This document shows, piece after piece, positions 39,523 through 47,526 of a stretch of 47,526 bases of DNA; within the stretch, counting starts at the first letter, position 1, and each line of letters starts with the position of its first letter. The stretch comes from Chloroflexota bacterium. Its GTDB lineage: Bacteria > Chloroflexota > UBA4733. The notes beneath the pieces were generated by a model. It saw nothing but the letters and a program-made list of their open reading frames with translations, was not told the DNA's origin and made no database searches. The stretch covers positions 1-47,526 of the forward strand of contig JAMCRV010000087.1 of the NCBI GenBank assembly GCA_023381555.1. Direction: 5' to 3'. A program made the translations under genes and the position numbers.

Positions 39523-40507
39523 TGCCATTTCCCGAGATGACGGTGCTGAAACGGTCTTCCTTGGCATCGATGGCGGCGGCACCAAGACGGCTGTTGCCAT
39601 CATCAACGCCAAGGCAGAGCTCGTGGGATCTGGCAGCGCCGGCGCATCCAACATCAACGTCTGTGGCGCGGCAGCAGCAACCAAGAGCTTCCAGCACGCC
39701 ATTGCGGAGGCTGTGACAGCGCTTCCACCAGGCACTCGAGCTGGAGGAGTGTGGGCAGCTGTTGCAGGCGCCGGTCAGCCGGCGCAACAGCGCCGTGTGC
39801 AGAGGATTCTCCGGCGTGTCCTCAGAACTCAACCCCTGGGTAACCGCAGCGGGCTCGGTCAGGCACCGTTGCGCGTCACCGATGATGCCTGCGCCGTACT
39901 CGCGGCTTCTGACCTTTCTGAAGGGATTGTAGTGATCGTGGGGACAGGCTCATTCGTCTGGGGCCAGCGCCACGACGGTGTCAGCGCCAGAGCAGGTGGT
40001 TGGGGCTATCTGCTCGGAGACCCGGGCGGTGGGTTCGATCTCGGTCGCCGCGCCGTAGTAGCGGTGCTTAGCGAGTCAGACGGATTCGGACCCTCGACAG
40101 CACTCACACCGCTGCTCCTCGATCGTTTTGCGATACCACGACCGCTCGACCTCATTCCCCTGGTGTACGCTGGAGCGGAGGGACGAGCGCATCTCGCTTC
40201 CCTCGGAGAGGCGGTGCTGTCGCTCGCCGGTCAAGGCGATCCGGTGGCTCGAGGCATCGTTGATCACGCAGCGAGTGAGCTTGCCCAGCAAATCATCGCT
40301 GTGGCTACATCCCTGCACATCTCCGACGTCAGCATCGTACGCTCCGGCAGCATCGCCCGGCACCCAGTGATGGAAGACGCGCTACACCGCAGCGTGTCGC
40401 CGTTCCTGCGAGTGCACTGGCAACTTCCACTGCGAACACCAGCAGAGGGCGCTGCCACGCTCGCCCGCACACTGGCAATTGCAGGGGAGACGGTAATCGG
40501 GGCATAA
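39512..40507 (+). CDS. BadF/BadG-type ATPase, N-acetylglucosamine (or MurNAc) kinase-like
   Basis: VFLGIDGGGTKTAVAIINAKAELVGSGSAGASNINVCG, IVVIVGTGSFVWGQ, GGWGYLLGDPGGGFDLGRRAV. Confidence 0.9.
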   Translation: MSPDAISRDDGAETVFLGIDGGGTKTAVAIINAKAELVGSGSAGASNINVCGAAAATKSFQHAIAEAVTALPPGTRAGGVWAAVAGAGQPAQQRRVQRILRRVLRTQPLGNRSGLGQAPLRVTDDACAVLAASDLSEGIVVIVGTGSFVWGQRHDGVSARAGGWGYLLGDPGGGFDLGRRAVVAVLSESDGFGPSTALTPLLLDRFAIPRPLDLIPLVYAGAEGRAHLASLGEAVLSLAGQGDPVARGIVDHAASELAQQIIAVATSLHISDVSIVRSGSIARHPVMEDALHRSVSPFLRVHWQLPLRTPAEGAATLARTLAIAGETVIGA

Positions 40508-40564
40508 TCGGCCTAATCAAGAAGGCGATGCGGCACCCGGAGCAAGAGAGAAGAGAGGGCGAAT

Positions 40565-41974
40565 ATGGCGCAACAAGCTGGCCTCATCGGATTAGCTGTC
40601 ATGGGCGCCAACCTCGCCCTCAACATCGCTAGTCGCGGCTTCCAGGTAGTCGTCTACAACCGGACAGCTGAGCGCACACGGCAGTTCCTCACAGGCCCTG
40701 CCTCCGGTACTAGCATCATCGGTGCTGAAACTCTCAGCGGCTTTGTCGCGAAGCTCGAGAGACCACGCCGGATCATTCTCATGGTGCAGGCCGGTGCTCC
40801 CGTAGACTCGATGCTGAGTCAGCTTACACCACTACTTGAACCCGGCGATGCAATCATGGACGGTGGCAACTCTTTCTACCAAGATACGGAGCGGCGTAGC
40901 AAGGAGCTTGCTCAGAAGAGTTTGCGGTACATCGGTACCGGCATCAGCGGCGGTGAGGAGGGCGCTCTCCACGGCCCTTCGATCATGCCCGGTGGAGATC
41001 GTGCTGCGTACGATGAGCTGTTCGCGCCCATCCTCACGAGAATCGCGGCGCAAGTCGAAGATGGACCCTGCTGTACGTACATCGGTCCTGGTGGTGCGGG
41101 ACACTACGTCAAGATGGTGCACAACGGCATCGAGTACGGCGACATGCAGCTCATCGCCGAGGCCTATGCGCTCTTGTCCGGCGGCTTCGGTCTCTCAGCA
41201 AGAGAACTCAGTGACATTTTTGCGGACTGGAACACCGGGATACTCGAGTCCTATCTCATCGAGATCACCGCCAAGGTGCTGGGTTACACCGACCCGGACA
41301 CCGGTCTGCCTCTCGTTGATCTGATCCTCGATGCGGCCGGCCAGAAGGGAACTGGACGCTGGACGTCGCAAGATGCCCTGCAGCTCGGCGTGCCTATTCC
41401 TACCATTGACGCGGCTGTTTGGTCGCGAAATATTTCAGCGCTAAAGACAGAGCGTATTGCCGCTGCGAAGATGCTCGGCACAACTCGCAAGGAGCCATTG
41501 GGACGCGATGAGCAGATCATCGGCGCTGTTCGCGATGCCTTGTACGCAGCGAAAGTCGCCTCCTATGCCCAAGGTATGGCTTTGCTCGCAGCAGCAAGCA
41601 AAGAATATGGCTTTGAGCTCAATCTGAGCGACCTCGCTCGTATCTGGAAAGGTGGCTGCATCATCCGGGCACGCTTACTCAACGAAATCCAGCGGGCATT
41701 TCGTAGTCAGCCTGGCCTGGTGAACTTGCTACTCGATGAAGAGTTTCGCAACCAGCTCCTCGAGCGGGAGCGCGCGTGGAGGACCACTGTTCAGCTTGCC
41801 GCCGAACGTGGAATCCCCTGCCCTGCCTTGAGTGCATCGCTTGCCTACTTCGACAGCTATCGCAGCGTGAGACTCTCGGCAAACCTCATCCAAGGCCAGC
41901 GGGACTTCTTCGGTGCCCACACCTATCAGCGCACCGACAAACCCGGGACGTTCCACACGCAGTGGGAGGGCTAA
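40565..41974 (+). CDS. gnd: 6-phosphogluconate dehydrogenase, decarboxylating
   Basis: GLIGLAVMGANLALNIASRGFQVVVYNRT, GGEEGALHGPSIMPGG, GPGGAGHYVKMVHNGIEYGDMQLIAEAY, GTGRWTSQDALQLGVP. Confidence 0.97.
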   Translation: MAQQAGLIGLAVMGANLALNIASRGFQVVVYNRTAERTRQFLTGPASGTSIIGAETLSGFVAKLERPRRIILMVQAGAPVDSMLSQLTPLLEPGDAIMDGGNSFYQDTERRSKELAQKSLRYIGTGISGGEEGALHGPSIMPGGDRAAYDELFAPILTRIAAQVEDGPCCTYIGPGGAGHYVKMVHNGIEYGDMQLIAEAYALLSGGFGLSARELSDIFADWNTGILESYLIEITAKVLGYTDPDTGLPLVDLILDAAGQKGTGRWTSQDALQLGVPIPTIDAAVWSRNISALKTERIAAAKMLGTTRKEPLGRDEQIIGAVRDALYAAKVASYAQGMALLAAASKEYGFELNLSDLARIWKGGCIIRARLLNEIQRAFRSQPGLVNLLLDEEFRNQLLERERAWRTTVQLAAERGIPCPALSASLAYFDSYRSVRLSANLIQGQRDFFGAHTYQRTDKPGTFHTQWEG

Positions 41975-42114
41975 CGCTCCTCCAGCATTGCCAAGCTACT
42001 CGTACAAGCTTCGCGAACACGCTCTGCGCAACGTCGTCGCTCGATTTCCACAGCGGTGCTCATCACGATGAGAACAGACGGACCGGTGCGACAGTCCGAA
42101 TTCCCAGGTAGCAC

Positions 42115-42495
42115 TCAGTTGAGATGCGCACTGAGGGCTGCGCGAACCTTAGCAATAAGCTCATCGATTTCGAATGGCTTGTAGAGATAGTCAAAGAACT
42201 GGGTCCGCTTCTCCAACGGCAGATTGTCGAACTCTCCGTGCTTTGCAGTCACAAAGACCACTGGAATCGATTCTGTCTCGGGGTCGATACGTAAGAGCTG
42301 CAGCTCGTCCCATCCATCCAGATAGGGCATCATGATATCGAGCAGGATCACATTGGGACGCTCACGTTTGGCGGCATCATAGACACGAAGTGGCTCCAAC
42401 GCCGTAACGACAGCGAAGCCCTCTTCTTGGAGGATTTGGGTCATCATCTGCACGATGACTGCGTCGTCATCCACGATGAGGACCTTGTTGTTCAT
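42115..42495 (-). CDS. stand-alone CheY-like response regulator receiver
   Basis: VLIVDDDAVIVQMM, PNVILLDIMMPYLDGWDEL, PVVFVTAK, YLYKPFEIDEL. Confidence 0.93.
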   Translation of the reverse strand: MNNKVLIVDDDAVIVQMMTQILQEEGFAVVTALEPLRVYDAAKRERPNVILLDIMMPYLDGWDELQLLRIDPETESIPVVFVTAKHGEFDNLPLEKRTQFFDYLYKPFEIDELIAKVRAALSAHLN

Positions 42496-42732
42496 CTCAG
42501 TTCATACCTACCCTGAAGTGCCCAACCGCTGAGTCAATCGCATAGACGATAACACGAGTCGAACGAATCCCTAAGAGCAATAGCCAGTATTGATTTTAGT
42601 ACTGATCTCTCCTCAAGCTTCTGGTAAGCGTTCATCCGGACCTCCCAGGGCCATCAGCTCGTGCGGCGATTGACGCTCGACCACAATGGATGCGGCGGAC
42701 GCGGTGCAGGCAACACGGCAGCGGGCCAGGAA

Positions 42733-43098
42733 TCAGAACGAAAGATGCGGAAGGGTGAAAGAAACGACAATCAGGAGCACGAGTGCCGTGATGACCAGAA
42801 CCAGGATCCTCCGCAGGTCCTTGTACACGTACTCATAGCCGCCAAACAGCGCAGACGTGCTGCGGCTTCGCTGCGCTCGCGACCGCTCGTGTGCCCCGGC
42901 GGCCGCCGGCGGGGCCAGCGTGAGGCGGTGAGCGTCCGGTGGCATCGCTGGCGGTATCGGAATAGCAGTTGTGCGGGGAGTCGTGGCTGACGACGCTGGC
43001 TTTTCTTGAGCGCCCTTGATGCCTCCAGCGCTGCGATGAGTGGGGGGTCGAGGTGAACGCGCGGCCCCGCCCTGACGAGCGCCACTGCGTCTCGGCAT
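42733..43098 (-). CDS. small basic protein with single C-terminal TM helix
   Basis: MPRRSGARQGGAARSPRP...GGYEYVYKDLRRILVLVITALVLLIVVSFTLPHLSF; disordered basic N-terminus. Confidence 0.6.
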   Translation of the reverse strand: MPRRSGARQGGAARSPRPPTHRSAGGIKGAQEKPASSATTPRTTAIPIPPAMPPDAHRLTLAPPAAAGAHERSRAQRSRSTSALFGGYEYVYKDLRRILVLVITALVLLIVVSFTLPHLSF

Positions 43099-43315
43099 GT
43101 GCCTCTTCCCCAATCGTTGTGGCAAGGTATCAGTCTTGTCCGTGCTGCCAGTATACCGAGCAGTGCTTGCCCCCGGCCCTGACCGGACCCCAGACTATCC
43201 GGCAGGTGGGATGGGATCAGTCGGATGATACACTCGCTTCGTCTATGGATGGGGCCGGATCGGCACACCGCGACAAGAGATATCTCCCATCCTTCAAGAA
43301 GGGGAGGAGTTCCTA

Positions 43316-44287
43316 GTGAATACAACGCTCGACCTTGCGCTTGAATGTGCTCGAGTCACCGAAGCAGCGGCCATCGCAGCTGGTCGCTGGCTCGGCCACG
43401 GAGACAATCACCGCGCCGATCAAGCGGCGGTAGAAGCCATGAGATCGACGCTGGACTCCCTCGATCTGCACGGCACCGTCGTCATCGGTGAAGGTGAGCG
43501 CGATGAGGCACCAATGCTGTTCATCGGCGAGCGGATCGGCAAGGAAGGCAACTTCGAGGTCGATATTGCGGTCGACCCGCTCGAAGGAACCAACCTCGTC
43601 GCTCGAGGGCAACCAGGATCCACCGCCGTCATCGCCGTCGCTGAGAAAGGCGGGCTCCTACACGCGCCGGACACCTATATGGAGAAGCTGATCGTCGGAC
43701 CGACAGCCGCCGGCAAAATTGACCTGAACTTCCCCGTGCGAGCCAATCTTCGCATCGTTGCTGATTCCCTGAGCCGGCGCATCGAGGAGCTCACCGTGGT
43801 CGTCTTGGACCGTGAGCGCCACCGCGACTTGATTCGAGAAATCCGGGAAGTAGGCGCACGGATCAAGATGATTCCTGATGGCGATCTTGGCGCCGCAATC
43901 TCTGTGGCAGTCTCAGGTACGGGTGATCACGTCGTCATGGGCACAGGCGGTGCTCCAGAAGGGGTCCTTGCCGCAGCTGCTCTCCGGTGCCTCGGTGGAG
44001 AGATCCTTGCTCGCATCAAGCCACGGAACGCCGAGGAAGCAACCCGCGCCGAAAGCATGGGGATCGCGCTCGATAGAGTCTACAACACGCGTGATCTTGC
44101 GAGTGGAGAACACGTCTTCTTCTGTGCCACAGGGGTCACCAGCGGAGACTTGCTCAAGGGGGTGCAGTACTTCGCGGGAGGCGCACGCACGCACTCGTTG
44201 GTGATGAGCCTTCAATCGGGCACGTTTCGGTTCCTCGACACGGTCCATATGTTTGATCGGTCGAAAATCCCTGGAGTGCGTCTCTAG
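43316..44287 (+). CDS. glpX: class II fructose-1,6-bisphosphatase
   Basis: [91 protein letters not shown] start. Confidence 0.97.
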   Translation: MNTTLDLALECARVTEAAAIAAGRWLGHGDNHRADQAAVEAMRSTLDSLDLHGTVVIGEGERDEAPMLFIGERIGKEGNFEVDIAVDPLEGTNLVARGQPGSTAVIAVAEKGGLLHAPDTYMEKLIVGPTAAGKIDLNFPVRANLRIVADSLSRRIEELTVVVLDRERHRDLIREIREVGARIKMIPDGDLGAAISVAVSGTGDHVVMGTGGAPEGVLAAAALRCLGGEILARIKPRNAEEATRAESMGIALDRVYNTRDLASGEHVFFCATGVTSGDLLKGVQYFAGGARTHSLVMSLQSGTFRFLDTVHMFDRSKIPGVRL

Positions 44288-45351
44288 CCTGTTGCCGTAG
44301 GGTGGAGCGGGATCGGCTCCGGCCCTGGCTGGGAGAAATGGCACGCAACGAGATGTCCGCGCCCTGAAATGTCACGCCACACCGGAATCTCTTCGCGACA
44401 GATATCCTGCGCGATAGGACAGCGAGTGTGGAAGACGCAGCCTGACGGGGGATTTACTGGGCTGGGAACGTCACCTGCCAGGATGATCCGCTCCCGCCGC
44501 TTCTCGAGCTTCGGATCGGGGATCGGGACCGCAGACAGGAGAGCCCGGGTGTACGGATGCTTTGGGGTTTCGTAGAGTTCATTGCGATCGGCAAGTTCCA
44601 CTATCTTTCCAAGATACATCACGGCTACTCGGTCTGAGATATGGCGGACGACTGAGAGATCGTGCGCGATGAAGAGGTAGGTCAGATCAAACTGCCCCTG
44701 CAAGTCCTCGAGAAGATTGATGATCTGGGCTCGGATAGATACATCCAGGGCGGAAATCGGCTCGTCGCAGACGATGAAATCGGGCTGCAGAGCGAGAGCG
44801 CGGGCGATACCGATGCGCTGGCGCTGTCCTCCCGAAAACTCGTGAGGGTAACGGTTCGCAAAGTACGGGTTGAGTCCGACGATCCGCAACAGTTCTTGCA
44901 CACGTTCCCGCAGCTCTGTTCGATTCGACACGAGGTGATGAATCTGGAGTGGTTCTCCAATGATGCTTCCGACCGTCATGCGGGGATTGAGCGACGCGTA
45001 GGGATCTTGGAAAATCATTTGCACGCTCTTCCGCATCCGCCGCATCGCTTCCCCTTGCAGTTGGGTGAGCTCAGCGTCTCCGAAGAAGACTCGACCAGTC
45101 GTAGGACGCGTCAACTGGAGAATGGCACGACCTGTCGTCGACTTACCACAGCCAGACTCACCGACGAGTCCCAGCGTCTCGCCCTTGTTGATCGTGAACG
45201 AGATATCGTCAACAGCTTTGACGGCGCCGACTCGCCGCTGAAGGAGGATTCCCGAAGTAATCGGGAAGTAGACTTTGAGATGCTCAACGCGCACCAGCGG
45301 CTGAGCGGTCGCTACTGATGCTGTGCTCGCTGCACTCGCTGCCGTGACCAT
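44284..45351 (-). CDS. oppF: peptide/nickel-type ABC transporter ATP-binding protein (OppF/DppF)
   Basis: [82 protein letters not shown]. Confidence 0.95.
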   Translation of the reverse strand: MVTAASAASTASVATAQPLVRVEHLKVYFPITSGILLQRRVGAVKAVDDISFTINKGETLGLVGESGCGKSTTGRAILQLTRPTTGRVFFGDAELTQLQGEAMRRMRKSVQMIFQDPYASLNPRMTVGSIIGEPLQIHHLVSNRTELRERVQELLRIVGLNPYFANRYPHEFSGGQRQRIGIARALALQPDFIVCDEPISALDVSIRAQIINLLEDLQGQFDLTYLFIAHDLSVVRHISDRVAVMYLGKIVELADRNELYETPKHPYTRALLSAVPIPDPKLEKRRERIILAGDVPSPVNPPSGCVFHTRCPIAQDICREEIPVWRDISGRGHLVACHFSQPGPEPIPLHPTATG

Positions 45352-45399
45352 GACAGACTCTTCCTTCGCTGCTCGAGGAAACCTACACTGTGGTCAGGA

Positions 45400-46410
45400 T
45401 TAAACGGCTGCACCCAGCGCAGCGTAGCTCTCTTTGTTTACATCTCGGATGCACGCAGCATAGTGATCGGGTCCCACGATCCGCAACTCAGGCACCCCCT
45501 CCCGGCAGCGATCAATGGCAAAAGCGCAACGCGGCGCAAACGGACAAATCGCCGGAAGCGAAATGAGGTCTGGTGGCAGTCCTGGAATCGGGACGAGGCG
45601 TTCCTTGCGTTCTTCATCCAGACGTGGAATAGAGTTCAAGAGGCCCAGGGTGTACGGGTGTCGCGGATGCTCAAAGAGCACGTCCGTCGACGCCGTCTCG
45701 ACTGGCCGGCCAGCATACATCACCACAATGCGATCGGAGACACCAGCGACAACGCCCATGTCGTGGGTGATCAGAATCACCGCGGTGTTGAACTCCTTGC
45801 GTAGCTTGGCAATGAGCTCCAAGATCTGCGCCTGGATGGTCACGTCGAGGGCGGTTGTGGGCTCATCGGCGATGAGCAGCTGCGGGTTGCAAGAGAGCGC
45901 CATGGCAATCATCACGCGCTGGCGCATTCCCCCCGAAAACTGATGCGGATAGTCATCGATGCGACGCACTGCCGCAGGAATCCCTACGAGCTGCAACAGC
46001 TCGATTGCCCGCTTCTTCGCCTGCTTTGCGGTCATCCCCATGTGAAGCTGAATTGCCTCAGTGATTTGGCGCCCGACCGTGAGCACCGGGTTCAACGACG
46101 TCATCGGATCCTGAAAGATCATGGCGATCTGCTTGCCACGGACTCGGCGCATCTCTGCATCGCTGAGTTTCAACAGATCGCGACCAAGGAAAAGAATCTG
46201 CCCAGATGCAGTGCGGGCCGGTGGATGTGGTACCAACCGCATGATGGACATAGCAGTCACGCTCTTGCCACATCCGGACTCACCTACCAGGCCGAGCGTC
46301 TCTCCAGGCTCGACGGAGAAGGAGATCCCATCCACCGCTTTCACGATGCCGTCGCGTGTGTCGAAATAGACTCGCAGGTCGCGCACCTCGAGTAACGGCG
46401 CGCCAATCAC
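45400..46410 (-). CDS. oppD: peptide/nickel-type ABC transporter ATP-binding protein (OppD/DppD)
   Basis: [82 protein letters not shown]. Confidence 0.95.
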   Translation of the reverse strand: MIGAPLLEVRDLRVYFDTRDGIVKAVDGISFSVEPGETLGLVGESGCGKSVTAMSIMRLVPHPPARTASGQILFLGRDLLKLSDAEMRRVRGKQIAMIFQDPMTSLNPVLTVGRQITEAIQLHMGMTAKQAKKRAIELLQLVGIPAAVRRIDDYPHQFSGGMRQRVMIAMALSCNPQLLIADEPTTALDVTIQAQILELIAKLRKEFNTAVILITHDMGVVAGVSDRIVVMYAGRPVETASTDVLFEHPRHPYTLGLLNSIPRLDEERKERLVPIPGLPPDLISLPAICPFAPRCAFAIDRCREGVPELRIVGPDHYAACIRDVNKESYAALGAAV

Positions 46411-46731
46411 GTCTGGACTCCTCTCCCTAAGCCCGCAGAGACGTTCAGTTCAACGGCCTTGCTCAGTATAAAATCGGGGGTATGGACCTAGATCACGGTC
46501 ACAACCCCGACCCGTGCACGAGGAGCCCTGAGCACCCGCCGAACCAAATGACACAGAGCACACGCCGGTGGATGCTCAACACACTCCTTAGAGTACCAAA
46601 TTGTAGGCTGGTGATTCCTAAGGAATTGCTCGTCCGCATCTGACAGCCAGGTCTCGTGACTGCAATTCCTCTTCCTGGTACGGCTCCGGAGCCGTCGCGC
46701 TTACCCACATCTCCGCGGGAGCGGTGGTTGA

Positions 46732-46795
46732 GGCTCCGTCTGAGGTTGTACCTTGGCGGTGTTGAGCCAAACCAAGGAACAGCGGAGACGGAGCC
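46732..46795 (+). repeat. nested inverted repeats immediately upstream of the transposase ATG
   Basis: GGCTCCGTCT (46732-46741) pairs with AGACGGAGCC (46786-46795); inner CCTTGG (46751-46756) pairs with CCAAGG (46772-46777). Confidence 0.8.
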
Positions 46796-47526
46796 ATGGA
46801 CACGATAGCGGATGCCGCAGCGATTGCCAACCTGCCGACGGCGGAATTAGAGGAAGCCCTGGCGGAGTTTTTAGCGCCGGTGGCGGCGGAGCTGCCGGAC
46901 GAGCGCTTGCGGCGGGTGCTGGTGCAGGCAGTGCAGGGGATCGTGGGCAGTCAGTCGCCGGTGGTGACGGCGGTAGCGCGCGGGGTGGAGCGGGAGCAGG
47001 AGCATGTCTGGCCCCTGGCGAAGCGCATCTACCGCTTCCTGGCCAACGGGCGCTTCGGACATCGCCAGCTCTTGCGGGGCCTGGTGCGGATTGCCCGGCG
47101 AGCGGTGGCGGCGGTCAACCCGGCATATCTGGTGGTGGCGCTGGACCCGGTACACTTCGAGAAGCCCTACACCAAGCAGTTGGAGGCGGTCAGCACCGTT
47201 ATGAAGAGCACCCCGCCGGGACCGGACGGCGAGAAGCGGCTCACCCCGGGCTATCCGGCCGTCACCGCGGCGGTCGTCAATCTCCCGTCGCCGGTCGTCT
47301 GCTACGCCCGCTGGTTCTCCTACAAGACGAAGGACTTCCTGAGCGAGAACCGCGAACTCTGGCGGGCGATCGGGCAAACCAGGCGACTGTTCCCCCGGTC
47401 GGGTACCCCCTGGGTGGCGCTTTGTGGCGGACAGCGGCTTAGACGACCAAAAACTGTTCGGGCAGATGCGCCAGGCGCAGGCGGAATGCATCATCCGCGC
47501 CAGCCATCTGAACCGGATCGTCGAGG
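46796..47526 (+). pseudogene. DDE transposase (IS4-like), apparently frameshifted near 47390-47420 and truncated by window edge
   Basis: MDTIADAAAIANLPTAELEEALAEFLAPVAAELPDE...YLVVALDPVHFEKPYTKQLEAVSTVMKS...FSYKTKDFLSENRELWRAIGQTRRLFP, then conserved RFVADSGLDDQKLFGQMRQAQAECIIRASHLNRIVE in the next frame. Confidence 0.75.

Noticed and set aside
44662-45318. 218-aa plus-strand ORF
   Set aside because: Antisense shadow of the OppF ATPase gene.

Overview
This 47.5 kb bacterial window is moderately GC-rich and mostly chromosomal. Gene content suggests a Chloroflexota/Thermomicrobia-like host, but that is inference only. Left part (about 0-16.6 kb, minus strand): queA, three very large membrane glycosyltransferase-like proteins, a YhhQ-type queuosine-precursor transporter, a Tat/lipoprotein glycoside hydrolase, ComF, a GT4 glycosyltransferase, Rho with a long disordered RG-rich N-terminus, and a D-2-hydroxyacid dehydrogenase. 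Middle part: a probable unannotated structured ncRNA with near-consensus promoter and intrinsic terminator, a csoR-trxA operon with a visible CsoR-type operator, an archaeal-type purP, ruvB with a possible LexA box, argF-argH, and a second pair of membrane glycosyltransferase/YfhO proteins. Accessory part (28.4-33.6 kb): tRNA-Arg and tRNA-Thr flanking decayed IS sequence, then a two-gene VWA cassette whose partner protein carries a repeated LP[D/Q]I motif. Right part: dprA/nth convergent pair, an intact IS605-type element (TnpA + TnpB + candidate omega-RNA end) next to anmK, a GlcNAc-kinase-like gene, gnd, a CheY-like regulator, glpX, two Opp/Dpp ABC ATPases, and a frameshifted DDE transposase cut by the window edge. 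Strongest candidates for new biology are the 16.98-17.26 kb ncRNA, the VWA/LPxI cassette, the shared C-terminal domain on the membrane glycosyltransferases, and the TnpB locus. All family names come from reading the protein sequences; no searches were run.
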